A stretch of DNA of 64,000 nucleotides from PALSA-188 sp963720075 (GCA_963720075.1 CAVREG010000012.1:142713-206712), one strand, 5' to 3'. Positions 24,942-34,935 are shown, numbered from the stretch's first letter. Notes: a model not told the origin generated them from the letters alone. Translations and numbers: made by a program.

Positions 24942-27038
24942 ATGTCCTTGTTTTTTCACTGTGCTTTTGCCACGCTGCTTGCGGGGGCTATCGTAGCCGT
25001 AGCTTCTGCTCAAGAGATGCCAAAATCTCAGCCGCCTATCTGGAGCACCAAGCCTGACGTCAGCGGTTTCGAAAAGATCGAGAACGACCATATTGCAGCG
25101 GCGCAGCATTCAATTGATGAAATTACCGCGGTCAAGGACGACAAAACTATCGAAAACACCCTTGGTCCTTACGACGAAGCGGTTCGCCAGATTGATTCCG
25201 CCGCAGATTTTGCCGGATTGATGCAGCAGGTGCATCCCGATGCGACGTTCCGCGATCACGCAACCGAAATGACGCGCAAGGTAAGCGCAGTTGCCACCGC
25301 GCTGTCCCTCAATCAGGCGGTATACCACGCATTGGCCAGCCTCGACGTTTCAAAATCTGATTCCGCGACGCGTTATTACGTGCAACGACAGCTCCTGGAG
25401 TTTCGTTTGGCCGGTGTAGATAAAGACGACGCCACCCGCGCGCGCCTAAAAAAACTGAACGACCAGCTTACCGACGAACAATCCATGTTCGATCGCAACA
25501 TTTCAGATGGTGAGAAGACCGTTGATGTGGACAGCGTCTCAGAATTGGATGGCCTTCCGCAGGACTACATTGACCGCCACAAACCCGGACCCGACGGCAA
25601 AATTCATATCACCACCGATTACCCTGACGTTTTTCCGGCGCTGAAGTTTGCGAAAAGCGATGCCCTCCGCCGCCGCCTGTGGGAGGCGCTTGATAATCGA
25701 GCTTATCCCAAGAATCGTGACGTCCTGCAACAAATGATGCAGACACGGTATGACATTGCAACCTTGCTGGGTTACTCATCATGGGCTGACTACAACGCGG
25801 CCGACAAAATGATCGTTAAGGGAGGAAATATCGGCGATTTCATTCAGCAACTCGACACCGCAACCCGTCCGCTGGTTCACCGCGAGTTCGCCATGCTGCT
25901 CACCGAAAAACAGAAGACCGACCCGAACGCCAAAGAGATCGGAGATTACGAAGTCGCGTATCTCAGCGAAATGGTCCGGCGCTCTGAATACGATTTTGAT
26001 TCGCAGGCGGTGCGCCCATATCTGCCGTATGCGCAGGTAAAACAGGGCGTATTGGATACGGCCGCGAAGCTCTTCCACGTGACATTCCGTCAGGAACAAA
26101 ACGTTCCCGCCTGGGATCCTGAGGTCGAAACATGGGACACGATTGAGAACGGAAAAGTAATTGGCAGGTTTTATCTCGACATGCATCCGCGAAAAGGGAA
26201 ATTCAGCCATGCGGAGATGGTTCCGTTGTTAGACGGCATTCGCGGGAAGCAATTGCCGGAAGCAGTTCTAGTCTGTAATTTGCCCGTTCCCACGGCCACT
26301 GATCCCGGACTGATGGAATATGGAGATGTTGTAACCTTCTTCCACGAATTCGGCCACTTGATGCATCACATTCTGGGCGGTCAGCAACAATGGGCAGGAA
26401 TCAGCGGCATCAGCATGGAGGGAGATTTCGTCGAAGCTCCTTCGCAGATGCTTGAGGAATGGATGCGGAGTCCGCAAGTGCTGGCGACCTTTGCGCGCAA
26501 TTACAAAACTGGCGAACCGATTCCGGCGGAACTGGTCGCGCGCATGAACCGCGCCTCCGCGTTCGGGAGAGGAACCTGGGTCGCGACTCAAACCGAGTAC
26601 ACTGCAATCTCTTACGACATCTACAAAACTAAACCTCAAGACGTTGACCCCGACGCCATCTGCCGCGAAGACACCAGGCGCTATACTCCATTTACCCCAA
26701 CTCCCGGCACCCACATGTACGCGTCGTTCGGACACCTAGGCGGCTATTCCTCAGCCTATTACACATATCTTTGGGATAAAGTTATTGCCGAGGACTTCTT
26801 CATGCAGTTCGATCACAGCAACCTGCTCGCCGGGGAAGCTCCAATGCGTTACCGCCATGTCGTTCTCGAACCCGGAGGCTCAATGTCCGCAAACGATTTG
26901 GTAAAGAATTTTCTGGGCCGCCCGCAAAACATGACCGCGTTCAAACAATGGTTGGGAGAGGAATTTGAACCGGCGCCAGAGAATCCCGCCCGCATTGCTC
27001 CTGGCGATGGAGGAGCACAAAAACCCCTAAGGAACTAA
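24942..27038 (+). CDS. M3-family metallopeptidase (thimet oligopeptidase-like), secreted
   Basis: 698 residues from the ATG at 24942, preceded four bases upstream by GGAGAG; the frame extends back to a TTG at 24912. A signal peptide (FATLLAGAIVAVASAQ) precedes the mature protein. The zinc site is FFHEFGHLMHH with H468 and H472, followed by the downstream glutamate in SMEGDFVEAPSQMLEEW. The substrate-binding YSSAYYTYLWDKV region is near the C-terminus. Members cleave short peptides. A second secreted peptidase of a different family (M2) lies 3.5 kb downstream, suggesting peptide scavenging. Confidence 0.93.
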   Translation: MSLFFHCAFATLLAGAIVAVASAQEMPKSQPPIWSTKPDVSGFEKIENDHIAAAQHSIDEITAVKDDKTIENTLGPYDEAVRQIDSAADFAGLMQQVHPDATFRDHATEMTRKVSAVATALSLNQAVYHALASLDVSKSDSATRYYVQRQLLEFRLAGVDKDDATRARLKKLNDQLTDEQSMFDRNISDGEKTVDVDSVSELDGLPQDYIDRHKPGPDGKIHITTDYPDVFPALKFAKSDALRRRLWEALDNRAYPKNRDVLQQMMQTRYDIATLLGYSSWADYNAADKMIVKGGNIGDFIQQLDTATRPLVHREFAMLLTEKQKTDPNAKEIGDYEVAYLSEMVRRSEYDFDSQAVRPYLPYAQVKQGVLDTAAKLFHVTFRQEQNVPAWDPEVETWDTIENGKVIGRFYLDMHPRKGKFSHAEMVPLLDGIRGKQLPEAVLVCNLPVPTATDPGLMEYGDVVTFFHEFGHLMHHILGGQQQWAGISGISMEGDFVEAPSQMLEEWMRSPQVLATFARNYKTGEPIPAELVARMNRASAFGRGTWVATQTEYTAISYDIYKTKPQDVDPDAICREDTRRYTPFTPTPGTHMYASFGHLGGYSSAYYTYLWDKVIAEDFFMQFDHSNLLAGEAPMRYRHVVLEPGGSMSANDLVKNFLGRPQNMTAFKQWLGEEFEPAPENPARIAPGDGGAQKPLRN

Positions 27039-27166
27039 TGATCCGGTGTGGCGCGGAGTCCTTCGCGCGCGAAACGCTTCCTTCTGGGGGGCCGTTTGGC
27101 GCAGAAAGAATTTATTCAGACGTTCGGTGGCTGACGTAGTATGAACCGTCCGCTTGGAGTTGGCCA

Positions 27167-27283
27167 ATGCCCCCCAGGCCCCGCGTAGAAACTCCGATTG
27201 AGCGCATTTTCCGCAAGATCCTTGGCCGCAAAATGAACGCCGCTGAAACGCGCTACTTTCTACACAGGCGCAAGGCGCACTGA
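27167..27283 (+). CDS. possible very small protein (38 residues)
   Basis: ATG at 27167 with GGAG 8 bases upstream, stop at 27281-27283. The product is strongly basic (RVETPIERIFRKILGRK, then FLHRRKAH) with an amphipathic helix pattern. It occupies the gap between the M3 peptidase and a small minus-strand gene. It could equally be chance; no family is recognised. Confidence 0.3.
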   Translation: MPPRPRVETPIERIFRKILGRKMNAAETRYFLHRRKAH

Positions 27284-27293
27284 GGATTGTCCA

Positions 27294-27461
27294 TTATTCC
27301 TCAGGGGCGGATTTGAATGGGCGATTAACTTTCCTGTCTTCCTTGTCTAAGGCCCCATTGAGTTGGTCAACCAGGTCCATCAGCTTTTGGGAGTCATGCT
27401 CAACGCTGGCGGCCTTAGCGAAACTTTCCCACGTCTTCGAATCGTCGGTAGACATAGCGGA
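27294..27461 (-). CDS. small conserved hypothetical protein
   Basis: About 56 residues from an ATG near 27461; the frame is open to 27485. The sequence is acidic and helical: DDSKTWESFAKAASVEHDSQ, then KLMDLVDQLNGALDKEDRK. The spacing of hydrophobic residues suggests a single coiled helix pair. It stands alone on its strand, converging with the tiny upstream frame. Function is unknown. Confidence 0.5.
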   Translation of the reverse strand, partial: SAMSTDDSKTWESFAKAASVEHDSQKLMDLVDQLNGALDKEDRKVNRPFKSAPEE

Positions 27462-27593
27462 CATCCTCTCTAAGGTGCCATACAAACATACCTGTACTCC
27501 TCTCTAAGGGTCTGTTCAATATTGACCACGGCGCTAATTTTCCTGGTTCCCTTGAACGGCGAGGTCCCCTAGGGCGCGATCATCCTCACACTT

Positions 27594-27616
27594 CGTAAGC
27601 GTTTACGGTGTATACT
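27594..27616 (+). promoter_or_regulatory. LacI-family-type operator and -10 box upstream of the GH3 gene
   Basis: CGTAAGCGTTTACG at 27594-27607 has palindromic arms around a central CG, matching the LacI/GalR-family operator pattern (TGTAAGCGTTTACA type) at 12 of 14 positions. TATACT at 27611-27616 is a likely -10 box, so a bound repressor would block the promoter. The gene starts 62 bases downstream. No LacI-family gene is in the window. Confidence 0.55.
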
Positions 27617-27677
27617 GCGGCGCACTTCAAATTGATTAAAATTCCCCAACCTTTCCCCGCAAAAGGAGCCAATTCCA

Positions 27678-30323
27678 GTGCGCAAGTACTTGGTTAAGAT
27701 TGCATTTATTTTTGTCGCGTCTGCTTTGCTGACCATTTCGCTCGCTTGCGTCGCGCAAACTTCCGAGCCTTCTGGCTCTGCGCCGTACCTTAATCCGCAA
27801 TTGCCGATCAGCGTGCGAGTGGATGACCTCGTTTCGAGAATGACCTTGGAGGAAAAAGCCTCCCAACTCGTGAACCAGTCCCGCGAAATTCCCCGATTGC
27901 AAATTCCGGCCTACGATTGGTGGAGCGAAGCTCTGCATGGCGTTGCTCGCGCCGGGACGGCGACGGTATTTCCGGAACCGATTGGCCTCGCCGCCACTTT
28001 CGACCCTGCCCTGATTCATGATATGGCCACGGTCATTGGCGTTGAAGCCAGAGCCAAGCACAATCAGGCGGTCCGCGCCGGCAGGCGGGATATTTTCGAA
28101 GGTCTCGATTTTTGGTCGCCGAATATCAATATCTTCCGCGATCCGCGCTGGGGGCGCGGGCAGGAAACTTATGGCGAGGATCCATTTCTCACATCGCGCA
28201 TGGGCGTGGCCTTTGTAACCGGGTTGCAAGGCGACGATCCGAAATATATTCAGGTGATTTCCACTCCAAAGCACTTTGCAGTGCATAGCGGTCCCGAACC
28301 CTCGCGCCACACCGTCAACGTAGCTGCTACCAAGCGTGATATGGAAGATACGTACCTGCCGGCATTTCGCGCCACGGTTATCGAAGGCAAAGCAGGATCG
28401 GTAATGTGCGCGTATAACCGCATCAACGCAGAACCCGCTTGCGCGAACAGCTTCTTACTTCAGGACGAACTGCGCGGTGCATGGAAGTTTGGCGGATACG
28501 TAGTCTCCGACTGCGATGCCGTCGCCGACATTCAGCGCGGACATCATTTCACGGACACATTGGCAGAAGCCGCGGCGGTTTCCTTAAAGAGAGGAACAGA
28601 CAACGAATGTGCCGACTTCGGCCAGAAACCCGCCGACAATTCTGACTACCAAAAATATCTGGATGCAGTGAAGCAGGGCTTGCTGAGTGAAAAAGATATT
28701 GACGTGTCACTTAGGCGGCTTTTTACCGCTCGCTTCCGCCTGGGCTTGTTTGATCCGCCGGAGATGGTGAAATACGCGCAAACCCCCGATTCTGAAATTG
28801 ATAGCGAAGCCCATCGCGAGCTCGCGCTCAAGACGGCGCGCGAGTCCATGGTGCTGTTGAAAAACGACGGCATCCTCCCGCTCAGTACATCAACTCAGAA
28901 AATCGCCGTGATCGGGCCGCTCGCCCAGTCTTCCCGTGTGCTTCAAGGCAACTACAACGGCACACCCTCGAAGTCCACGACAGCGCTGGACGGTATTCGC
29001 AAGCAGTTTCCGAATTCTGAGGTGACATTCACGCCCGGCACAAACTTCCTGCGCCAGAACTCGTCTGTGCCGGCGTCGGCGCTCTCGACCCCAGATGGAC
29101 GGCCGGGACTAAAAGCAGAATATTTCTCCGATCCGGGATTCAAAGGTACCCCGGCGATATCTCGCATAGATAAAGACATAAATTATGACTTTGCTCCAGG
29201 CACTACTGGCAAGGAAAATATCTACGCAGTGAGGTGGACCGGGTTTTTAACGCCCTCCGAGTCGGGCAGCTATGATCTCGGATTGAACGGAAGCAGAGAG
29301 CGCCTTTGGCTCGACGACAAAATGATTGTGGACGACCCAAATGGACATTCGTCCCGGCCGGTCGTTGGGGAAGTGGCGTTAGAGAAAGGACATCGCTACG
29401 CACTGAAAATCGAATACTTCCAGGGCCGTGCGCGTGGCGTCAAGCTGGTGTGGTCGCGTTCGAGTGCGGACCCAGCGGCGGATGCGGTTGCTGCGGCGAA
29501 GCAGGCGGACGTCGTGATCGCGGTCGTCGGCATCACGTCCGACCTCGAAGGCGAAGAGATGGACGTCGAGGTTCCCGGCTTCAAAGGCGGAGACCGTACT
29601 AGCCTCGATTTGCCGAAACCGGAAGAGGACCTCCTCGAAGCGGTGAAGACCACCGGCAAGCCACTCGTCATTATTCTGATGAACGGCAGCGCATTGTCAG
29701 TGAACTGGGCGAACGAAAATGCAAACGCAATTCTCGAGGCCTGGTATTCAGGTGAGGAAGGCGGAACCGCCATCGGCGAAACTCTTGCCGGGGTCAACAA
29801 CCCCGCGGGACGTTTACCGGTAACGTTTTATAAAAGTGTGGACCAGTTGCCGCCCTTTGGAGACTATTCAATGGCAAACCGCACTTACCGTTACTTTGAC
29901 GGCCAGCCGTTATATCCGTTCGGGTACGGGTTGAGCTATTCGAAGTTCACCTACAGCAACTTGAAACTCTCGGCAGCCAGCCTGAATGCGGGCGATTCGC
30001 TTACGGTCGAGGCCGATGTAAAAAATGACAGCGAGCGTGAAGGAGATGAAGTTGCGGAACTCTATTTAACTTTCCCCAAAGCTTCGTCCCCGCAAATCCA
30101 CGCGCTAAAGGGGATGGCACGAGTACACCTGAAGGCCGGTGAGACTCAACGCGTGCGCTTCGCGCTGGATGCTCGCTCCTTAAGCGCAGGGGATGACAAT
30201 GGCGACCGCATGGTCTCTGCTGGCGCCTATCGCGTAAGCGTAGGCGGAGGCCAGCCGGGAACAGGCGCTCCAGAAGCCGAGGCGGACTTTAGCATAACCG
30301 GCGAGCAAAGACTCCCCGACTAG
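27678..30323 (+). CDS. secreted glycoside hydrolase family 3 with PA14 domain
   Basis: 881 residues, GTG start with AAGGAG upstream and a signal peptide (IFVASALLTISLACVAQ). The GH3 N-terminal barrel (about 50-370) carries GGYVVSDCDAV with the nucleophile Asp near 278. The GH3 C-domain begins about 395 and is interrupted by a PA14 domain at about 474-595 (GLKAEYFSDPGFKGTP, LWLDDKMIVDD). It resumes with DVVIAVVGITSDLEGEEMDV. A fibronectin III-like domain closes the protein. This layout is typical of beta-glucosidases and beta-xylosidases acting on plant oligosaccharides. The upstream LacI-type operator supports sugar-responsive control. Confidence 0.93.
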   Translation: MRKYLVKIAFIFVASALLTISLACVAQTSEPSGSAPYLNPQLPISVRVDDLVSRMTLEEKASQLVNQSREIPRLQIPAYDWWSEALHGVARAGTATVFPEPIGLAATFDPALIHDMATVIGVEARAKHNQAVRAGRRDIFEGLDFWSPNINIFRDPRWGRGQETYGEDPFLTSRMGVAFVTGLQGDDPKYIQVISTPKHFAVHSGPEPSRHTVNVAATKRDMEDTYLPAFRATVIEGKAGSVMCAYNRINAEPACANSFLLQDELRGAWKFGGYVVSDCDAVADIQRGHHFTDTLAEAAAVSLKRGTDNECADFGQKPADNSDYQKYLDAVKQGLLSEKDIDVSLRRLFTARFRLGLFDPPEMVKYAQTPDSEIDSEAHRELALKTARESMVLLKNDGILPLSTSTQKIAVIGPLAQSSRVLQGNYNGTPSKSTTALDGIRKQFPNSEVTFTPGTNFLRQNSSVPASALSTPDGRPGLKAEYFSDPGFKGTPAISRIDKDINYDFAPGTTGKENIYAVRWTGFLTPSESGSYDLGLNGSRERLWLDDKMIVDDPNGHSSRPVVGEVALEKGHRYALKIEYFQGRARGVKLVWSRSSADPAADAVAAAKQADVVIAVVGITSDLEGEEMDVEVPGFKGGDRTSLDLPKPEEDLLEAVKTTGKPLVIILMNGSALSVNWANENANAILEAWYSGEEGGTAIGETLAGVNNPAGRLPVTFYKSVDQLPPFGDYSMANRTYRYFDGQPLYPFGYGLSYSKFTYSNLKLSAASLNAGDSLTVEADVKNDSEREGDEVAELYLTFPKASSPQIHALKGMARVHLKAGETQRVRFALDARSLSAGDDNGDRMVSAGAYRVSVGGGQPGTGAPEAEADFSITGEQRLPD

Positions 30324-30341
30324 TGGGACGTCCGCCGCGTT

Positions 30342-30408
30342 AAGAGTCCGCGAAAAGACTCTTCGCACAGATTTGAAAGGGCATGGCTTTCAGCCGCGCC
30401 CTTTCAAA
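30342..30408. terminator. two hairpins after the GH3 gene
   Basis: AAGAGTC/GACTCTT (30342-30363), followed by a perfect 11-bp inverted repeat TTTGAAAGGGC/GCCCTTTCAAA with a 15-base loop (30372-30408). Neither has a T-tract, so they are weak or Rho-assisted terminators, or mRNA-end stabilising structures. Confidence 0.4.
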
Positions 30409-30503
30409 GCCACGGGACGATTTCTTCCCGAACTTGCGAAGCCCGCGCATCTCTCGCCGCCCACTTTTTCCGCAAACTGTTAAGCTGACCAGGAGGACTC
30501 CCA

Positions 30504-32294
30504 ATGAACGCCATCATCCCCTTCGCGGTGCTTTCTTGCGTAATGCTGCAAGCTCAAACCGCCACCAAGCCCACGCTTACGGAAGCCGGAAAGTTTATGA
30601 CCCGAGCGGAAGCTCAACTGAATGAGCTCTCCGTTAAAGCGAATCGCGCGGCATGGGTGCAGGAAAATTTTATTACCGATGATACCCAAGCTATGTCGGC
30701 CGATGCCCAAGATCAGCTGACCGCTGCTACGACCGAGCTTATAGAACAGGCGAAAAAGTTCGACGGACTGAAAATGCCACCCGATCTGGCCCGCAAATTC
30801 ATGCTGCTGCGATTGTCGCTTACGGCGCCCGCTCCGAAGGATCCCGCGTTGCGCCGCGAGATGACGCAAATTGGCGCTTCCCTAGACGCCGACTACGGCA
30901 AAGGCAAATACTGCCGCAAGCCCGGCGACTGCCTCGACATCACCGCGATCGAACACATAATGGAAACCAGCCGCGATCCGAAAGAACTCAGGGACGTTTG
31001 GCTGGGCTGGCACAACATTTCTCCGCCCATGCGCCAGCGTTATGCGCGCTTCGTGGAACTCTCGAATCAAGGCGCCCGCGAACTGGGACTCAAAGACACC
31101 GGAGTGCTATGGCGGTCGGGATACGACATGCCTTCCGATCAATTTAGCGCCGAAGTTGAGAGACTCTGGCAACAGGTTCGCCCTCTATATCTTTCGCTTC
31201 ACACTTTCGTCCGCGCCAAACTTTCGCAACACTATGGCCCAGATCTCGTCCCGCCCGGCGGCATGATTCCTGCTGATCTTCTGGGAAATCCCTGGGCGCA
31301 ACAATGGGGCGGCATCTTCCCACTCCTAGGATTGCCCGAAAACAGCCGTGGCTACGATCTCACCCAACTGCTGCAAGCCAAAAATCTCGACGCCAAAGGC
31401 ATGGTGCGTTACGGCGAGAATTTTTATAAGTCGCTGGGCTTCGCCCCACTGCCGCAGACCTTCTGGGAGCGCTCGCTCTTCACCAAGCCCGCTGACCGCG
31501 ATGTCGTCTGCCACGCCAGCGCGTGGGACATTGATAATCAGGACGACCTTCGCATCAAGATGTGCATTCAGGTGCGAGACGTGGATTTCGTGACCATCCA
31601 CCACGAACTCGGACATAATTTTTATCAGCGAGCCTATAAAAATCAGCCGTACATGTTTGAAAACGGCGCGAACGATGGCTTCCATGAGGCCATAGGCGAC
31701 ACCATTGCTTTAGCTATTACGCCGGAGTATTTGAAGGAAATCGGACTGCTCGACAAAACTCCTCCACCCGAAGCCGATATTCCGATTCTGTTAAGACAGG
31801 CGCTCGACAAAGTGGCGTTCCTCCCCTTCGGACTCATGATTGACCAGTGGCGCTGGAAAGTTTTCTCTGGCGAGATCAAGCCTGCCGATTACAACAAGTC
31901 TTGGTGGGAGTTACGCGAAAAATACGAAGGCATCGCGCCGCCGGTCGAACGTACCGAGGCCGATTTCGATCCCGGCGCGAAGTATCACGTCCCCGCAAAC
32001 GTTCCTTATATGCGCTACTTCCTCGCCGACATCTACGAATTTCAGTTCTACCGCGCGTTATGCCGCGAATCCGGATACAAAGGCCCGCTGAATCGCTGCA
32101 CCTTCTTCGGATCGAAAGCCGCAGGAGAAAAATTCAACAAAATGTTGCAGATGGGTCAAAGCAAGCCCTGGCCCGATGCACTGGAAGTCTTAACCGGAGA
32201 ACGTCATCTGGACGCAGGAGCCATCCTGGAATATTTCGCCCCCCTGCAAAAATGGCTCGACGAGCAGAACAAAGGAATGAAAGAAGGTTGGTGA
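30504..32294 (+). CDS. M2-family (angiotensin-converting enzyme-like) peptidyl-dipeptidase, secreted
   Basis: 596 residues; AGGAGG lies upstream of the ATG. A short signal peptide (IIPFAVLSCVMLQAQ) is followed by the all-helical M2 fold. The zinc site is HHELGHNFYQ with H367 and H371, and the downstream glutamate is in NDGFHEAIGDTIAL. Other ACE landmarks are VVCHASAWDI and IKMCIQVRDVDF before the zinc site. It removes dipeptides from peptide C-termini. It is 33 bases upstream of hutU and probably cotranscribed with it. Confidence 0.93.
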   Translation: MNAIIPFAVLSCVMLQAQTATKPTLTEAGKFMTRAEAQLNELSVKANRAAWVQENFITDDTQAMSADAQDQLTAATTELIEQAKKFDGLKMPPDLARKFMLLRLSLTAPAPKDPALRREMTQIGASLDADYGKGKYCRKPGDCLDITAIEHIMETSRDPKELRDVWLGWHNISPPMRQRYARFVELSNQGARELGLKDTGVLWRSGYDMPSDQFSAEVERLWQQVRPLYLSLHTFVRAKLSQHYGPDLVPPGGMIPADLLGNPWAQQWGGIFPLLGLPENSRGYDLTQLLQAKNLDAKGMVRYGENFYKSLGFAPLPQTFWERSLFTKPADRDVVCHASAWDIDNQDDLRIKMCIQVRDVDFVTIHHELGHNFYQRAYKNQPYMFENGANDGFHEAIGDTIALAITPEYLKEIGLLDKTPPPEADIPILLRQALDKVAFLPFGLMIDQWRWKVFSGEIKPADYNKSWWELREKYEGIAPPVERTEADFDPGAKYHVPANVPYMRYFLADIYEFQFYRALCRESGYKGPLNRCTFFGSKAAGEKFNKMLQMGQSKPWPDALEVLTGERHLDAGAILEYFAPLQKWLDEQNKGMKEGW

Positions 32295-32327
32295 ATTGCT
32301 ATTCGCCGTGGAGACCACCATCTAGCC

Positions 32328-34010
32328 ATGCCGCTCGAAACACAAATAGAGTCGATCGCCTACACTCCCATTCGCGCTCCTCGTGGAAATCAAATTACCT
32401 GCAAAGGCTGGCAGCAGGAAGCCGCGATGCGGATGCTGATGAACAATCTCGACGAAGAAGTCGCCGAGCGTCCGCGAGATTTGGTGGTTTACGGAGGAAC
32501 AGGCCGCGCAGCCCGCAGTTGGGAGGCCTATCACGCGATCATTACCTCGCTAAAGAACTTAGAAAACGATGAGACCTTGCTTGTGCAATCCGGAAAGCCC
32601 GTAGGAATCTTCAAAACTCACGACTGCGCACCACGCGTGCTGATTGCAAACTCCAACCTCGTCGGTCACTGGTCCAACTGGGAAAAATTCAATGAACTCG
32701 AGCGAGCCGGACTAATGATGTACGGGCAAATGACGGCAGGTTCTTGGATTTACATCGGCTCGCAGGGAATTGTGCAGGGCACGTTTGAGACATTTTCTGC
32801 GGCGGGAGAAAAGCATTTCGGCGGCGACCTCGCAGGCAAGCTGATCGTCAGCGGCGGCATGGGAGGCATGGGTGGTGCCCAGCCTCTGGCCGCGACCATG
32901 ACGGGCGCAGCTTTCCTTGGAATTGACGTGGACCCTGAGCGCATCAAGAAACGCCTGAAGACGGGATATTGCGACTTCATGGTCACGACTCTCGACGAAG
33001 CGCTGCGCGTCTTAAAGAACGCGATTCGAAAAAAAGAAAATATCTCCGTCGGCCTGGTAGGCAATTGCGCCGACATCATTCCCGAGCTCGCGCGTCGCGG
33101 AGTCGTCCCCGATATTCTTACCGATCAAACTTCCGCGCATGATCCGCTGAATGGTTACATCCCAAACGGCATGACGCTGCAACAAGCAGCAGAATTGCGT
33201 CAGAGCAATCCCGAGAATTATCAGGAGCGATCCCTCGATTCGATAGCTCGCCACGTTGAAGGAATGTTGCAGCTCCAAAAGATGGGATCTGTCACGTTCG
33301 ATTACGGAAACAACATTCGCACCTTTGCTTTTCAGCGAGGAGTGAAGAACGCCTACGATTTTCCCGGATTCGTCCCCGAATACATTCGGCCGCTGTTCTG
33401 CGAAGGGCGTGGCCCATTCCGATGGGTAGCTTTATCCGGCGAAGCATCCGACATTCACGCGACCGACGAATTGGTGTTGGAACTTTTTCCAGAGAACAGA
33501 ATCTTGCGCCGATGGATCGAACTGGCCCGCAAGCGAATCAAGTTCCAGGGATTACCAGCAAGAATTTGCTGGCTGGGATACGGCGAGCGGGCGCAATTCG
33601 GATTAGCCATGAACGAGCTGGTAAAAAAGGGCAAACTCAAGGCGCCGATCGTGATGGGGCGCGACCATTTGGATTGTGGCTCGGTAGCGTCTCCTTATCG
33701 CGAAACCGAAAGCATGAAAGATGGAAGCGATGCCGTCGCCGATTGGCCCCTGCTGAACGCGTTGCTGAATACCGCAGCGGGAGCTTCGTGGGTTTCAATT
33801 CACAACGGAGGAGGCGTAGGCATCGGATACTCCCTGCACGCAGGTCAGGTGACAGTAGCCGATGGCACCGACGCGATGGCGAAACGAATAGAGCGCGTGC
33901 TGACCACCGATCCAGGCATGGGAATAATCCGCCACGCCGACGCTGGATACGAAGAAGCAAAACAGTTCGCAGGCGATAAGAGCATAAAATTGCCGATGCT
34001 TCGGAAATAA
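32328..34010 (+). CDS. hutU: urocanate hydratase
   Basis: 560 residues, full length. It converts urocanate to imidazolonepropionate using tightly bound NAD+, the second step of histidine breakdown. Signatures: CKGWQQEAAMRMLMNNLDEE, VYGGTGRAARSWEAY, the glycine-rich NAD site SGGMGGMGGAQPLA, VGNCADIIPELARRGVVPDI and YGERAQFGLAMNE. The family's usual DHLDSGSVASPxRETE appears here as DHLDCGSVASPYRETE, with a Cys for Ser. No hutH, hutI or hutG is visible nearby; an M2 dipeptidase precedes it. Confidence 0.95.
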   Translation: MPLETQIESIAYTPIRAPRGNQITCKGWQQEAAMRMLMNNLDEEVAERPRDLVVYGGTGRAARSWEAYHAIITSLKNLENDETLLVQSGKPVGIFKTHDCAPRVLIANSNLVGHWSNWEKFNELERAGLMMYGQMTAGSWIYIGSQGIVQGTFETFSAAGEKHFGGDLAGKLIVSGGMGGMGGAQPLAATMTGAAFLGIDVDPERIKKRLKTGYCDFMVTTLDEALRVLKNAIRKKENISVGLVGNCADIIPELARRGVVPDILTDQTSAHDPLNGYIPNGMTLQQAAELRQSNPENYQERSLDSIARHVEGMLQLQKMGSVTFDYGNNIRTFAFQRGVKNAYDFPGFVPEYIRPLFCEGRGPFRWVALSGEASDIHATDELVLELFPENRILRRWIELARKRIKFQGLPARICWLGYGERAQFGLAMNELVKKGKLKAPIVMGRDHLDCGSVASPYRETESMKDGSDAVADWPLLNALLNTAAGASWVSIHNGGGVGIGYSLHAGQVTVADGTDAMAKRIERVLTTDPGMGIIRHADAGYEEAKQFAGDKSIKLPMLRK

Positions 34011-34021
34011 GCTCGGGCAGC

Positions 34022-34786
34022 TCAATACGCTCGTGCGAAAAAGTAAATTGTCATTGAAGTACCCACCAGAATGACTGTCCATCGAATCCAATATTGCGGC
34101 AGTTTCTGCGCGTAGTGCGCGCCAAAATAGCCGCCTATGACGGATCCAAGAATCATCACACCCGCTTGCGGCCAATAGACAGCCCGCGAAACTATGAAGA
34201 CGATCACCGCTGCGCCATTGATCATGCTGCCCAGCACGCTCTTCAACGCATTCATGGCATGGATGTCGGTCATCCCGAGCGCCGCAAACATAGCGAGATT
34301 TACGATGCCGACGCCGCCGCCAAAATAGCCGCCGTAAGTTGCCACTGCCAACTCGAATAGGGACGCAACAAGAATCGCAGATACTGTCGCTTCATGACCG
34401 ATTCTCGAAATTCCCCCGCTCGCCAAGCGCTTCCCAAAGATAAACAGCATAGTCGCGCCCAGCATTAACCATGGCAAGACGCGCATGAAAATATGCGGAG
34501 GAGTTTTCAAAAGAAGCAGCGCGCCCGCAATGCCGCCGGCGCAACTGCTAATCAGCAGCGGCACAATTACTTGTTTCGGTACGTTAAGCCGGTTGCGATA
34601 TGCGCCGCTGCTCGCCGTAACACCGGTCCATAGCGCAATGGTGTTTGTGGCATTCGCAGGGATCGGCGGAACGCCTGTAAATAGCAGGGCAGGAAAGCCA
34701 ATAAAACTTCCTCCGCCGGCTACGGCGTTCAGCAGGCCTCCCAGAATTCCGGCGGTGAAAAGAAAGATGGCCCGTTCAAAATTCAA
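34022..34786 (-). CDS. TauE/SafE-family membrane permease
   Basis: 254 residues with about eight hydrophobic segments. The N-terminus LFTAGILGGLLNAVAGGGSF is the hallmark first repeat of TauE/SafE transporters, echoed in the second half by AVATYGGYFGGGVGIVNLAM. Members export sulfite, sulfoacetate or related anions across the inner membrane. The substrate is not evident, and no sulfur metabolism genes adjoin it. It converges with hutU, with 11 bases between the stops. Confidence 0.88.
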   Translation of the reverse strand: MNFERAIFLFTAGILGGLLNAVAGGGSFIGFPALLFTGVPPIPANATNTIALWTGVTASSGAYRNRLNVPKQVIVPLLISSCAGGIAGALLLLKTPPHIFMRVLPWLMLGATMLFIFGKRLASGGISRIGHEATVSAILVASLFELAVATYGGYFGGGVGIVNLAMFAALGMTDIHAMNALKSVLGSMINGAAVIVFIVSRAVYWPQAGVMILGSVIGGYFGAHYAQKLPQYWIRWTVILVGTSMTIYFFARAY

Positions 34787-34835
34787 GAAACATATGTATC
34801 ACAGCGGCGCAGTAGTCCAAGCACGGTGGCTATAG

Positions 34836-34935
34836 GGATCCTTCGAGTTGGTTCTTCTTCGCTAACGAAGAAGAACAGGCGCTCAGGATGACAATACGGT
34901 TTTATGTTTATCGTACTGTCATGCTGAGCCTGGTC
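34836..34935. repeat. dispersed intergenic repeat
   Basis: Contains GATCCTTCG, a TTCTTCTTCG/CGAAGAAGAA inverted repeat, GCTCAGGATGACAA and TGTCATGCTGAGCC. Related GTCCTTCGAC...GCTCAGGATGACAA and GTCATTCCGACGAGCGAAG elements occur at 51740-51825 and 43262-43350. Confidence 0.55.
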
